A stretch of 64,000 nt of DNA from Caldimicrobium sp. (GTDB taxonomy: Bacteria; Desulfobacterota; Thermodesulfobacteria; Thermodesulfobacteriales; Thermodesulfobacteriaceae): positions 1 through 64,000 of the forward strand of contig JANXCE010000002.1 in NCBI GenBank assembly GCA_025059715.1. Direction: 5' to 3'. The translations under genes and the position numbers were made by a program. Shown here piece by piece: positions 9,563 to 18,671 of this stretch (positions within the stretch are counted from its first letter, which is position 1; each line of letters opens with the position of its first letter). The notes under the pieces are model-generated. The model did no database searches. It was not told the DNA's origin and worked only from the letters and a program-made list of their open reading frames with translations.

Positions 9563-10672
9563 TTAAACATTAAAACGAAAATAAATTATATCTCCATCTT
9601 GAACCAGGTAATCTCTACCCTCAAGGCGTATCAAACCTGCCTCACGTGCCTTAAGCCAATTTTCAACCCTAAGGTAATCCTTAAAGGAAATTACTTCTGC
9701 GGAAATAAAGCCCCGTTCCATGTCAGAGTGGACCTCTCCTGCGGACTCTCTCGCTGTTGTGCCCTCTTTGATAATCCAGGCCTTTGTTTCCTTGGGATTA
9801 GTAGTAAAAAAACTTATAAGTTTTAGTAAGCGGAATCCTTCTCTAATCACTAGATTAAGACCAGGCTCCTTTAAGGCAAAGGCTTCTAAAAAGATTCTCT
9901 TCTCTTCAGGGGCAAGAAGAGCCAATTCACTTTCAATCTTGCCACAAAGAGGTATCAAGGGAATACTCTCCCTTTGAGCTTTTTCCTTTAAAGTTTGGTA
10001 AAAATTATTTACCTCCAAAGACTCTAATTGTCCCTCTCCAAGATTGAGGATATACATCATAGGTTTGACCGTTAAGAGAAAGAGAGTTTTCTCCAAGTAA
10101 AGCCACTCTTCAGGGGAGAAAAGCTCTCGGTGCAATCTTAAAGGCTTAAGATCTTCGAGAAGGGTTTTGCACTTTTTTATTGTCTCAAGCTCTTGGGCTA
10201 TAGCTTTATTTCCCTTTGCGTGCCTTTGAACCTTTTCCTCTCTTCGTTCCAGAGTTTGGAAGTCCGCCATCATAAGTTCTATCTCTACAATCTCCGCATC
10301 TCTAAGGGGATTTACTTCCCCCTCCACATGCACGATATTTTCATCTTCAAAACACCTTAAAACTTGCGCTATAGCGGAAACTCCTCTTACATGAGACAAA
10401 AATTGATTACCTAAACCAGCACCCTTACTTGCGTCTTTGACTAAACCAGCTATGTCAACAAATTCTATAAAGGCAGGTGTCTTTAGGGCACTCCTTTCTC
10501 TTTGGGCTATTATTTCAAGTCTTTCATCGGGAATAGCAACGGCCCCCACATTGGGCTCTATAGTGCAAAAGGGATAATTGGCAACCTCTGCCTTTACCTT
10601 CTGCAAAAGTGCATTAAAGATTGTAGATTTCCCTACATTGGGAAGCCCAACTAATCCAATCTTTAAATTCAT
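9563..10672 (-). CDS. ychF: Ribosome-associated Obg-family P-loop ATPase/GTPase YchF
   Basis: The 369 residues give the full YchF architecture. The P-loop GLPNVGKST is near residues 9-17 and the G3 motif is DIAGL. A coiled-coil insertion (EEKVQRHAKGNKAIAQE) and a C-terminal TGS domain ending DGDIIYFRFNV follow. YchF (OLA1) binds ATP in preference to GTP and associates with ribosomes. It overlaps the thioesterase gene by an ATGA junction, so the two are co-translated. Confidence 0.95.
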   Translation of the reverse strand: MNLKIGLVGLPNVGKSTIFNALLQKVKAEVANYPFCTIEPNVGAVAIPDERLEIIAQRERSALKTPAFIEFVDIAGLVKDASKGAGLGNQFLSHVRGVSAIAQVLRCFEDENIVHVEGEVNPLRDAEIVEIELMMADFQTLERREEKVQRHAKGNKAIAQELETIKKCKTLLEDLKPLRLHRELFSPEEWLYLEKTLFLLTVKPMMYILNLGEGQLESLEVNNFYQTLKEKAQRESIPLIPLCGKIESELALLAPEEKRIFLEAFALKEPGLNLVIREGFRLLKLISFFTTNPKETKAWIIKEGTTARESAGEVHSDMERGFISAEVISFKDYLRVENWLKAREAGLIRLEGRDYLVQDGDIIYFRFNV

Positions 10673-11070
10673 ATTCCTTTCTGTAGGATTTCAATGATCT
10701 CCTTAGGAAGCCTGGTGATTTTTCCCTCTCTGTTTATTGGCACATGGATGGTATGGCCCTCTACTAGTAAATCCCTATTTCTAAGGATAGTATATCCAAA
10801 GACAACTTTATGGGACCTTGCTTCCAAAAGTGTGGTTCTAATTGTGAGCACATCATCGTAGCGTGCAGAGCTCCTATACCTTGCCCAAACTTCAACTACT
10901 GGCAAAAGAAGTCCTCTTTCCTCTTCTATACTTTTGTATGTTAAACCCCTTCGGCGAATATACTCCGTTCTTCCAATCTCGAATAACCTTAAGTAGTTTC
11001 CATAATACATCACGCCCCCACAATCGGTATCACCATATATAACTCTATACAGAACCTCTTCCATGGGCAT
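10669..11070 (-). CDS. ybgC: Acyl-CoA thioesterase, hot-dog fold (YbgC/4HBT type)
   Basis: The 133-residue single-domain hot-dog protein has the YbgC/4-hydroxybenzoyl-CoA thioesterase active-site stretch YGDTDCGGVMYYGNY, containing the catalytic Asp. It hydrolyses acyl-CoA thioesters in the cytoplasm; the physiological acyl group is unknown. It starts at 11070 (a second Met two codons later is possible) and is translationally coupled to ychF. pyrR is transcribed divergently from 11111. Confidence 0.85.
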   Translation of the reverse strand: MPMEEVLYRVIYGDTDCGGVMYYGNYLRLFEIGRTEYIRRRGLTYKSIEEERGLLLPVVEVWARYRSSARYDDVLTIRTTLLEARSHKVVFGYTILRNRDLLVEGHTIHVPINREGKITRLPKEIIEILQKGI

Positions 11071-11110
11071 TACCTCTTGCTAATTTTTCAAAAGGGGCTA
11101 TTTTATCCTT

Positions 11111-11668
11111 ATGAAGGATATTTTAACGCAAAAGGCTAAAAAGGTAATAGCCGGACCTAAAAAGATAGAAAATCTTTTAGAAAAACTCGCCCAGGCAATT
11201 TTAAAGGCTCATCCATTATTAGAAAACATAGTGCTCGTAGGAATAAGATGTGGAGGTGTTCCGGTGACTAATAGATTGAAGGATATTTTCCTTAAAAAGA
11301 AAGGGGTCTCCATTCCTGTGGGATATCTCGACATAACTTTATATCGTGACGATTGGACTCGAATAACTCAATACCCCGAGGTTAGAAAAACAGAAATTCC
11401 CTTTTCTATTGAGGATAAGAATGTCATTCTCGTTGACGATGTAATATTTACCGGTAGAACGGTAAGAGCCGCAATGGATGCCCTAATTGATCTGGGAAGG
11501 CCTAAAAAAATAGAACTTGCCGTTCTTGTGGACCGGGGAGGAAGAGAATTCCCTATCGAACCTACTTATCAAGCAATCAAGATTAAAAGTCTTGCTCCCT
11601 ATGATTATGTATCAGTATACTTTAGAGAATTACATGGAAGGGATCAAATCTGCCTTGAAAGTAGGTAA
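11111..11668 (+). CDS. pyrR: Bifunctional pyr operon regulator/uracil phosphoribosyltransferase PyrR
   Basis: The 185-residue phosphoribosyltransferase has the PRPP-binding loop VILVDDVIFTGRTVRAA and the PyrR-type YLDITLYRDD stretch. PyrR binds UMP-charged pyr leader RNA and has weak UPRTase activity. No pyrimidine biosynthesis gene or obvious pyr attenuator lies beside it, so any regulatory target is elsewhere. An unknown gene follows 25 bases downstream on the same strand. Confidence 0.93.
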   Translation: MKDILTQKAKKVIAGPKKIENLLEKLAQAILKAHPLLENIVLVGIRCGGVPVTNRLKDIFLKKKGVSIPVGYLDITLYRDDWTRITQYPEVRKTEIPFSIEDKNVILVDDVIFTGRTVRAAMDALIDLGRPKKIELAVLVDRGGREFPIEPTYQAIKIKSLAPYDYVSVYFRELHGRDQICLESR

Positions 11669-11693
11669 AGAATAAATAAAGGAGTGATAAAAG

Positions 11694-12179
11694 ATGGGAG
11701 GAAGGTCCAGAAAGTCGGTGCTTAAGCAAAAAATTGCTAAATACTATCGGGAAAGGGAAAATCCTTTAGCACTTTTGGCCTTACAAGAGGAAATTGTGAG
11801 ATTAAATCAAGAAAAATTAAGGGTCTTTCAGGAAAATCTTGAATATTTAAGAAAACTTACCCATCAACCGCAACCAGAGGAATTAGTTTCCAAACTCTAC
11901 ATAAGAAAATACCCTCAAGAACCCGATAAGAAATTTTGTAATAGAGCCTTCTATGAAAGCCTTTATCCCATAACTTTGGAATATCGTTTTATGCCTCTTC
12001 AGGCTATCTTTGCCTGGTACATGATAGCTTTGGAGATGGTTTACGGCGATAAAATTCCCAAGATCCACATTAATCGTTTACAAAAATGGATAAAGTATTG
12101 GCTGTCCAGTCTCACTCCAGAGCAAGAGCTACAGCTTAAGAGTGCCATTATCTCTTGGATTATGAATAGATTTACCTAA
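11694..12179 (+). CDS. Hypothetical protein, charged helical
   Basis: I do not recognise this 161-residue protein. It begins with a basic segment (GGRSRKSVLKQKIAKYY), continues as a charged, probably helical region with a leucine-rich pattern, and ends in a tryptophan-rich helical region (LQKWIKYWLSSL). No signal peptide or transmembrane segment is apparent. The ATG at 11694 follows a good AAGGAGTG ribosome site. It lies 25 bases after pyrR and 3 bases before an exported protein gene, so it is probably expressed with both. Confidence 0.6.
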   Translation: MGGRSRKSVLKQKIAKYYRERENPLALLALQEEIVRLNQEKLRVFQENLEYLRKLTHQPQPEELVSKLYIRKYPQEPDKKFCNRAFYESLYPITLEYRFMPLQAIFAWYMIALEMVYGDKIPKIHINRLQKWIKYWLSSLTPEQELQLKSAIISWIMNRFT

Positions 12180-12182
12180 AAG

Positions 12183-13040
12183 GTGAAGCTCTTCACTTTT
12201 AGCTCTTTAAAAGTTTTTTTCTGCATCCTGTTGTGTTTTTTTATTTGGAGCCCCTATTTAGCCTCAGCTAATAAATTAATCCTTTATACAGATAATGATT
12301 CATACGGAAGCACAAATCAAGAAAAAATTTGGTATATAGCCTTTGGGGACCCTGCATTAGCCAAGTTTTTGGACCTAAAAGTGCCCACGCAATTCTTCTT
12401 ATTAGACCCTACAGGCAAGAAAAATAAGATTGTCCTTATGCGGGAGGAACTTTTTGATCCCTGGTTTAATCAAAAGCGCATAGCTTATAAGACTAAGTTG
12501 ATGGTGAGGGAACAGGGTGACTATCTTCTGTGTATCGAGGGGGATGAATTTCTCGTTGGTCGGGGAAAGATAATCAAACCGCTTGCCAAGGCAGTTTTCC
12601 ATGTGGAGCAAGAGTTAAACTGGGATGGGCTTTGCGGTTTTGAGCTTGAAATTAAGGTCTTTACAAGGCCCTACGGGCTTCCCGTAGGTGCCCTCTTTTG
12701 GGGTCAGGTGCTTTATCAAGGGGAGCCCCTGAATCAGGGAGAGGTAGAAGTTGAAAGATTAAGACTTAAACTTAATCCCCAGACCCTATTAAAAGACTCC
12801 ACTGGAGCTGTGAATCTACCCCTATATAAAAAAACCACCAAACTTGATCAACGAGGCTATTTCTTGGTGAATTTTGAGGAGGAGGGTTGGTGGGTAATTA
12901 CAGTCCGCCTACCCCGAGGTGTGAAAACCTTTGGCAATCAAAATTATCCCTTTGAATTACAAAGTCATCTCTGGTTATATGTTTATCCTTTCGAATCCAA
13001 AAAAAAGCCTAAAAGTCCCCGAAAGAAAATTTCTAATTAA
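12183..13040 (+). CDS. Secreted protein, possibly DUF4198/NikM-like beta domain
   Basis: The 285-residue protein has a Sec signal peptide (hydrophobic VFFCILLCFFIWSPYLASA, cleavage likely after about residue 29). A beta-rich extracytoplasmic domain follows. The C-terminal pattern, a carbohydrate-binding-like PVGALFWGQVLYQGEPL followed by GYFLVNFEEEGWWVITV, resembles DUF4198 proteins found with metal transporters, but that assignment is tentative. The start is a GTG at 12183, 3 bases after the upstream gene. The last 8 bases overlap the convergent MFS gene. Confidence 0.65.
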   Translation: MKLFTFSSLKVFFCILLCFFIWSPYLASANKLILYTDNDSYGSTNQEKIWYIAFGDPALAKFLDLKVPTQFFLLDPTGKKNKIVLMREELFDPWFNQKRIAYKTKLMVREQGDYLLCIEGDEFLVGRGKIIKPLAKAVFHVEQELNWDGLCGFELEIKVFTRPYGLPVGALFWGQVLYQGEPLNQGEVEVERLRLKLNPQTLLKDSTGAVNLPLYKKTTKLDQRGYFLVNFEEEGWWVITVRLPRGVKTFGNQNYPFELQSHLWLYVYPFESKKKPKSPRKKISN

Positions 13041-14184
13041 AGCCCCTTCTTAAGAGTTTCTCACACCAGAGCATTGAAAACATAGAGGCTATCTGTATAC
13101 CCAATACAAACCCATAGAGAACTCTCAATAATTCTCGTTCATAGAGGAATCCATAGAGTAAATTCCCCATTAGGAATGACAAGCCTAGAAAGAAATGAAA
13201 GAGGCCAAATCCTAAGGCCCTCTTTTCTCTGGGCACAAAGAGAGAAAGAGCAGATCGCATAATAGACTCCACTGCTCCAAGGGCAATTCCCCAAAAAATA
13301 ACCCCTAAAATTATTAACTTCATATTACCCCAAATAATAAGAGGTATAGCTACTATTAGCAACAACGAGGTAAAAGGTAATACCTTTAAACCCCTTCTGT
13401 CAAGAAGCCATCCCCAAAGTAGCGCGGAAAGGGCATCTATTCCCATAGCTAAGGCGTATAAAAGGGGAATTAGCTCTGGGGTAAGTCCCTTTTTTTGAAG
13501 ATGAAACCCCAAAAGATAAAAGGAGGGCATTCCTGCTCCAAAGAGCGTAATTCCTAAGATATAGGCCCAAAAAATTCCTGTAAAACCCTCTTTATCCTTA
13601 ATAACCAAAGAGGAAGAGCCCAGCAATTCTTTTTCTCCAAAAACTCTTTTGGTGTAAAAAAGGCAAAGTATCGAGATAGTAGCGGGAATAGCTAAAGAAA
13701 GGAAGCAAATTCGGAAGCTTGCACTTAGATAGAGTATTAGGGAGACATATAGAGGTCCAAGAAGGGCTCCCAACTGATCTAAAGCTTCGTGAATTCCAAA
13801 GGCTATACCACTTCTCTTAGGAATAACTGCTAAGGAGAGAAGGGTATCTCTTGCCGGAGTTCTTACTGCTTTGCCTATTCTCTCTATTAATAATAAAGCA
13901 AGGGCTTCCTTCCAGGTAGATACTAACCCCAAGGCGGGTATAGAAAAAAGACTAAAGGCATATCCACCAATAACCCAACTCCAATATCTCTTTGTTCTTG
14001 AGACTAAGTAGCCCGAAAGAAGCCTTAGGCCATAGCCTAAAAATTCACCCACTCCTGAGACCAATCCAACAATAGTTGCACTCGCTCCCAGAAGGGAGAG
14101 ATAAGGCCCCATGACCCCCCTTGCCCCCTCATAAACAAAATCCGAAAGAAGACTAATTAAACCAAAAAGAAAAACAATTATCAT
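13033..14184 (-). CDS. Major facilitator superfamily transporter
   Basis: The 383-residue polytopic membrane protein has about 11-12 hydrophobic helices. An MFS-like motif between early helices is visible in SGYLVSRTKRYW, with RIGKAVRTPARDTLL later. The pattern resembles small MFS permeases of anaerobes. The substrate cannot be inferred. It is transcribed away from the hydrogenase operon, sharing a 59-base intergenic region with it, and converges on the exported-protein gene with an 8-base overlap. Confidence 0.85.
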   Translation of the reverse strand: MIIVFLFGLISLLSDFVYEGARGVMGPYLSLLGASATIVGLVSGVGEFLGYGLRLLSGYLVSRTKRYWSWVIGGYAFSLFSIPALGLVSTWKEALALLLIERIGKAVRTPARDTLLSLAVIPKRSGIAFGIHEALDQLGALLGPLYVSLILYLSASFRICFLSLAIPATISILCLFYTKRVFGEKELLGSSSLVIKDKEGFTGIFWAYILGITLFGAGMPSFYLLGFHLQKKGLTPELIPLLYALAMGIDALSALLWGWLLDRRGLKVLPFTSLLLIVAIPLIIWGNMKLIILGVIFWGIALGAVESIMRSALSLFVPREKRALGFGLFHFFLGLSFLMGNLLYGFLYERELLRVLYGFVLGIQIASMFSMLWCEKLLRRGFN

Positions 14185-14198
14185 ATTAAACTTCCAAA

Positions 14199-14228
14199 TT
14201 AACCATTCTTTAAAAATTGTAATATAAT
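14199..14228 (+). promoter_or_regulatory. Putative sigma-70 type promoter of hydBGDA
   Basis: TTAACC at 14199-14204 and a perfect TATAAT at 14223-14228 are 18 bases apart. The predicted transcription start falls only about 9 bases before the hydB ATG, and no Shine-Dalgarno sequence is visible there. The message may therefore be nearly leaderless. Confidence 0.5.
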
Positions 14229-14243
14229 AAAAAAATAACGATC

Positions 14244-15338
14244 ATGGAGTCCTTTACTCAGTCCATCAAGCAGAGATTTATAATTGACTATCAGGGATTG
14301 GAAAAGCTCTTTTATATTCTGTCCGAACAATTTACAGTTATTGGACCTAAAGTGGTCAAAGAGCTTCTAAGGTATGAACCCTTGAAATCCTTTGAGGAGT
14401 TGGCGTTAAATTGTGTAAATCTTGAAAAGGCGGGGTTTTACAAGTTAGAAAGGGCGGAGGCCCCCTTTACCAACACTCGCCCCACAAATTCCCTGAAAGA
14501 TTGGCTCTACCCCCAAGAGAGAATTATTCTTGAAATCGAGAGAGATAGAGAGAGCACAATAATTTCACCCAAGGTTCCTTCTCAGAATTATTGCTTCTTT
14601 GATGTGAGAGCCTGCGATTTGACAGCCCTAACTATCATGAATAGGGCCTTATCTAAGGATCCCTATTATCAAACCTTAAAGACAAAGCTCTTTATATTGG
14701 CAGTCACTTGTAAGTACGAAAGGGAAACTTGCTTTTGCCTGGCAACTAACGCCGGACCGGATATAAAAAGAGGTTATGACTTACTTTTAACTGCTTTGGG
14801 CGAAAAATTTCTCATTGAAATTGGCTCTAAAAGGGCCTCTCAAATAATAGAAAAGCTTCCCTATAAAAGGGAAGCAATACCGAAGGATCTAAGGGAAAAA
14901 CATAAAATCCTAAGGGATCTCAAAGAAAGATTAGCTTCCAGATTTAGAATAGAGAAATTAGCGGAAAGGCTCCCTCTTTGTTTAACCTCCTCTGAATGGG
15001 AAAAAGTAGAAGAAAGATGCTTTGCCTGTGGAAATTGCACCATGGTTTGTCCTACTTGTTTTTGCTTTGATATAGTGGAAAACAATACCCTTCTCTTTAA
15101 GCGGTCTTCCCGTGTCATGAGGTGGGATTCCTGTTTCAGTCAAAGTTTTGCCACTATCAATCGCTACAACCTTCGGGAAAGCATCTCCTCTCGTTATAGA
15201 CATTGGATACTACATAAATTTTATTACTCCCCTCTATCCTTTAAAAGATTCAGTTGTGTGGGGTGTGGTAGATGTATCACCTTTTGCCCTGCTGGTATTG
15301 ATCTGAGAGAGGAGGTCCTTCGTGTTGTCAGTGCTTGA
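14244..15338 (+). CDS. hydB: (Sulf)hydrogenase beta subunit, 4Fe-4S protein
   Basis: The 364-residue electron-transfer subunit belongs to group 3b-type soluble NiFe hydrogenase/sulfhydrogenase. Two C-terminal iron-sulfur motifs are visible: CFACGNCTMVCPTCFC and CVGCGRCITFCPAGI. A central ACDLTAL stretch is typical of HydB/AsrA-like proteins. It passes electrons between the NiFe module and the flavin subunit. It is the first gene of a four-gene operon and overlaps hydG by 17 bases. The AsrA sulfite-reductase family is an alternative, but the following NiFe subunits decide for hydrogenase. Confidence 0.9.
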   Translation: MESFTQSIKQRFIIDYQGLEKLFYILSEQFTVIGPKVVKELLRYEPLKSFEELALNCVNLEKAGFYKLERAEAPFTNTRPTNSLKDWLYPQERIILEIERDRESTIISPKVPSQNYCFFDVRACDLTALTIMNRALSKDPYYQTLKTKLFILAVTCKYERETCFCLATNAGPDIKRGYDLLLTALGEKFLIEIGSKRASQIIEKLPYKREAIPKDLREKHKILRDLKERLASRFRIEKLAERLPLCLTSSEWEKVEERCFACGNCTMVCPTCFCFDIVENNTLLFKRSSRVMRWDSCFSQSFATINRYNLRESISSRYRHWILHKFYYSPLSFKRFSCVGCGRCITFCPAGIDLREEVLRVVSA

Positions 15339-16128
15339 AAATCCATATGTTCTGAAAAAAGGCAAAATTTATAGGGTAATCCAAGAATATGAAGGAGTAT
15401 ATACTTTTTTTATTGAGGGGCAAGAGAAAATAAAGCCAGGGCAATATCACATGCTCTATGCCTTGGGTAGGGGGGAAGCTCCCATCACCGTTGCAGGCAA
15501 AACTAAAAGGGGCTTTATTCATACAATTAGAGCGGTGGGGAGTGTAACTAAATCCTTAGTAAAATTAGAGGCAGGGGATGAAATATACTATAGGGGTCCC
15601 TTTGGAAATACCTGGAATTTAAAGATTGCCTACGGAAAACCCTTGCTTTTCATTTCTGGAGGTCTTGGTCTTGCAGCAAATAAATTTCCCTTTGAAGTAG
15701 CTCTCCAAAATCGCTCAAAATTTTCCAGCCTAATTCATCTCTACGGAGCAAGGGACACCCAAAGTCTTCTCTATAGGTATCTATACTCAAAATGGGCACA
15801 AAATAGCGATTTCCAGGTTATCGTTGAAAGGGGAGAGACTGAAAATCTCAAAAAGGGCTTGGTTACCGATCTCTTAGAAGAGTTGACCCTTCACAGCGAC
15901 ACTGTGGTCTTTATTTGTGGGCCAGAAGCTATGTGGAAACCCACTCTTAGAATTCTGATAGAGAAGGGAATTTCTGAAGAGAGAATCTTTCTCTCTTTGG
16001 AAAGACACATGAAGTGTTCTATAGGCACCTGTGGTCACTGCATGATTGGGCCTTTCTTTGTGTGTAAAGATGGTCCCATATTTAGATACGATCAGATAAA
16101 GGTTTTTTTGGAAGGAGGGGAATTTTGA
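15322..16128 (+). CDS. hydG: (Sulf)hydrogenase gamma subunit, FAD/NAD(P)-binding
   Basis: The 268-residue protein of the ferredoxin-NADP reductase/PyrK-like family has an FAD domain (YYRGPFGNTW), a nucleotide domain (FISGGLGLAANKFP) and the C-terminal [2Fe-2S] cluster motif CSIGTCGHC with a further Cys in FFVCKDGP. It links hydrogen oxidation or production to NAD(P). It overlaps hydB at its start and hydD by a TTGA junction at its end, so the subunits are translationally coupled. Confidence 0.92.
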   Translation: MLSVLENPYVLKKGKIYRVIQEYEGVYTFFIEGQEKIKPGQYHMLYALGRGEAPITVAGKTKRGFIHTIRAVGSVTKSLVKLEAGDEIYYRGPFGNTWNLKIAYGKPLLFISGGLGLAANKFPFEVALQNRSKFSSLIHLYGARDTQSLLYRYLYSKWAQNSDFQVIVERGETENLKKGLVTDLLEELTLHSDTVVFICGPEAMWKPTLRILIEKGISEERIFLSLERHMKCSIGTCGHCMIGPFFVCKDGPIFRYDQIKVFLEGGEF

Positions 16129-16835
16129 ACATAGGGGTATTTAAGTTTACCTCCTGTGGTGGGTGTCAATATAGTCTTCTTGATTTAGGGGAGAGCCTAT
16201 TGAAGTTTAAAATTAGCTACTTCACTGAGTTAAGCTCCAAAAATATATTTAGCCCCTTAGACCTTGCCCTAATTGAAGGCTCGGTGACAACCAACGAAGA
16301 GGAAAACTTCTTGAAAAAAATTAGAAAGAATGCAAGGTATTTGGTAGCCCTGGGAGCTTGCGCGGTCTCAGGGGGTATTCAAGCAATACAGGAAGACAAA
16401 TCTTCTAATAGGATTCGCCCCTATTCTAAGCCCCTTGCAGATTTTGTGCCTGTAGAGTTTGAGTTAAGGGGTTGTCCCATTAGCAAGCACCATCTCCTTG
16501 AGGTCTTATTTAGTCTCTCTGTAGGAAGTATGCCCCTGTTGCCTGATTATCCCCTTTGCCTTGACTGCAAAAGGAAAGGGAATCCCTGTTTGATAGTTAC
16601 CAAGGGTGTTCTCTGTCTCGGGGTTATAACCCAGGGAGGCTGTGGGGCTATATGTCCATCAAAGGGAAGGGGTTGTTATGGTTGTTTTGGGCCAGTTAAA
16701 AAGGTAAATCTGAAGGCCTTTTTTAAGTGTTGTTTAAGATTAGGCCTCTCCGAAGAAGAGGCCATACAAGCTTTAAAAAATAGTTTTAATGGCTATCATC
16801 CAGACCTCAGGGAACTCTATGAAAATATCTCTTGA
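16125..16835 (+). CDS. hydD: (Sulf)hydrogenase delta (NiFe small) subunit
   Basis: The 236-residue NiFe-hydrogenase small subunit has the proximal-cluster Cys pair in TSCGGCQYSL and later cluster Cys in LGACAVSGG, RGCPISKH, LCLDCKRKGNPC and CGAICPSKGRGCYGCFGP. No Tat signal is present, consistent with a cytoplasmic enzyme. Translation starts at TTG 16125, overlapping the hydG TGA as TTGA, preceded by a strong GGAGGGG site that decides this start. Its last 17 bases overlap hydA. Confidence 0.92.
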   Translation: MNIGVFKFTSCGGCQYSLLDLGESLLKFKISYFTELSSKNIFSPLDLALIEGSVTTNEEENFLKKIRKNARYLVALGACAVSGGIQAIQEDKSSNRIRPYSKPLADFVPVEFELRGCPISKHHLLEVLFSLSVGSMPLLPDYPLCLDCKRKGNPCLIVTKGVLCLGVITQGGCGAICPSKGRGCYGCFGPVKKVNLKAFFKCCLRLGLSEEEAIQALKNSFNGYHPDLRELYENIS

Positions 16836-18090
16836 ACCTCTTACCAGAGTAGGTGGCTCCGCTTTGTTAGAAATTATCAAAGAGGAAGGTTCTTTGAAAG
16901 AGGTAAGGTTTGCCATTAGAGAAACACCTCGCTTAATGGAATCACTGCTCATAGGTAAATCTTATAAAGTGCTTCCAGAGATAACCGCTCGCATCTGTGG
17001 GATATGCCCCATAGCCTATCAAATAACGGCCCTTCAAGCTGTGGAGGAGGCCTTTGAGGTTAAAATCCCTCAGGAAATCCTCTCCCTGAGAAAACTCCTT
17101 TATTTTGCGGAATGGATCCACAGTCATACCTTACATCTCTTCTTTGTCCATCTTCCCGATTACTTCAAATTACCTTCTTTTTTAGAACTCTATCACAAAG
17201 AACCTTTTATGTTGGAAAAGGTTCTTTATCTTAGAGACACTGTATCCTTACTCATAGAAACCTTAGGAGGCAGAACAATTCATCCTGTAGCCCTAATTGC
17301 TGGTGGTTTCTCCTCTGTTCCGGAATCCCTATCTAATTTACAAAAACCCTTAGAAGAATCCATAAATATAGCGGTAGAACTTTTTGCCAAACTCTCCTCT
17401 TTAAAATATCCCGAATTTTCCTTTAAAGAGGTAATCTATGTCTCTCTTATAGGAGATGATTACCCACTTCTTGGGGATCTAATATTTGATGGCCGAGAAA
17501 AAATCAGCAAGAGAGATTTTAGGCATTACTTTAAAGAAATTAAAGTTCCCTATGCCACGGCAAATTTTTATCTTTCCTCAGAGGGTAAAGCTTATTTAGT
17601 TGGGCCTCTTGCTCGTTTCAACAATGCCTTTGAAAAACTCTCTCCTATTGCCCAAAGTTTGGCTCTAAAATATGGTGTATTTCCTCCCCTAAATAATCCC
17701 TATAGGAGTGCTCTTATAAGAATGTTAGAAATCCTTCACAGTTTGGAGAAATCCCTTGAAATAGTAAAAACTTACAGAAAGCCTCCTTCCCCATCATTGG
17801 AGGTTATGGTTAAAGAAAGTGAAGGATTTGGAGTTACTGAAGCCCCAAGAGGTATACTATGGCATCATTATAAATTTGATTCCCAGGGAACAATTACCTA
17901 TGCCCGCCTTATTACCCCGACCGCACAAAATTTAAAACTTATAGAACTTACTCTAACTGAACTCTTGGCTAAGGAAAAAGAGCTAAAGGAAGAGGAGCTA
18001 TTGAGTAAAGCGGAGCCTATGATACGTAATTTTGACCCCTGTCTTCCCTGCGCCACTCACTTTCTTGAAGTAAAAATAAAGGAAAATTAA
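16819..18090 (+). CDS. hydA: (Sulf)hydrogenase alpha (NiFe large) subunit
   Basis: The catalytic NiFe large subunit holds both active-site pairs: RICGIC near residues 57-62 and DPCLPC near residues 406-411, with His at the expected maturation site (ATH). Nine residues (FLEVKIKEN) follow that His, a short tail that a maturation protease would remove. The ATG at 16819 gives the family N-terminus (ISLEPLTRVGG); an upstream in-frame start at 16789 lies deep within hydD. Reversible H2 oxidation linked to NAD(P), and possibly sulfur reduction, are family properties. Confidence 0.93.
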   Translation: MKISLEPLTRVGGSALLEIIKEEGSLKEVRFAIRETPRLMESLLIGKSYKVLPEITARICGICPIAYQITALQAVEEAFEVKIPQEILSLRKLLYFAEWIHSHTLHLFFVHLPDYFKLPSFLELYHKEPFMLEKVLYLRDTVSLLIETLGGRTIHPVALIAGGFSSVPESLSNLQKPLEESINIAVELFAKLSSLKYPEFSFKEVIYVSLIGDDYPLLGDLIFDGREKISKRDFRHYFKEIKVPYATANFYLSSEGKAYLVGPLARFNNAFEKLSPIAQSLALKYGVFPPLNNPYRSALIRMLEILHSLEKSLEIVKTYRKPPSPSLEVMVKESEGFGVTEAPRGILWHHYKFDSQGTITYARLITPTAQNLKLIELTLTELLAKEKELKEEELLSKAEPMIRNFDPCLPCATHFLEVKIKEN

Positions 18091-18671
18091 AAAATCCCTT
18101 ATAAACTCTTCGCCTTTCTCCGAGTAAACCCATAGTAAAGAACAAAGTAAAGAAAAGGACAAAGCTCTTTTCTATGTCTCCTTTACTGCTTATCCTATTC
18201 ACTCCTAAGCTCTGCTTCTTAGAATATAAACCTTAAAACAATCCCCTTTACAATTTTTTTTGGTTTCCTGAATAAGCTGTCTTGTTTAGGTCTTATCTTC
18301 ATCCTTTAGCCTTAATCCAACTATCCCTTATTTTTAAACTTATAGGGCTACATAGATTAATTAGGGAAGCATAGCTTTTTAGAGATCTTTTGATTAAAGC
18401 ATTTAGAGATTAAAGCCTGAAAGGGCCTTTTCTGGTAAACTTTTTAAAATGTAGAGAAGGGGAAACTGCGAGTTTAATGAGTGGATAGGCGACCATGTGA
18501 AAGGACTTTTCAGTTGCGTGTAGCATAAGCTCTGGTAAGTTAGAGTAAGGTTTTGGAGATTACTTAAGTTTGACTATTAAATTTTTTTAAATACAATTAC
18601 AATAAATCAACAAGGATTGCAAGTGTAAAGCTTGGGATAAGGTTTAGTAATTAAAAAGGAAGGAGGGTGCT
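18091..18671 (+). other. 581-base intergenic region without a convincing gene
   Basis: No supported coding region is seen between hydA and the tandem UspA gene. The left part holds an imperfect inverted repeat (AGTAAAG near 18147 with CTTTACT near 18180). The right part holds a more structured stretch, listed separately. The final 12 bases contain the AAGGAGGG ribosome site for the UspA gene. Confidence 0.5.
18440..18525 (+). other. Structured intergenic segment, possible small RNA or leader
   Basis: GCGAC (18489-18493) pairs with GTTGC (18513-18517). Inside it, TGAAA (18498-18502) pairs with TTTCA (18508-18512) around loop GGACT. The flanks AAACTGCGAGTTTAATGAG and TTGCGTGTAGC are unusually GC-balanced for this genome's spacers. 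It could be a leader of the downstream UspA gene, a small RNA, or the remains of a mobile element. No Rfam family was recognised by eye. Confidence 0.25.

Noticed and set aside
16789-16818. Upstream start for the hydrogenase large subunit
   Set aside because: The ten extra residues are inside hydD and are not like the family N-terminus; ATG 16819 fits.
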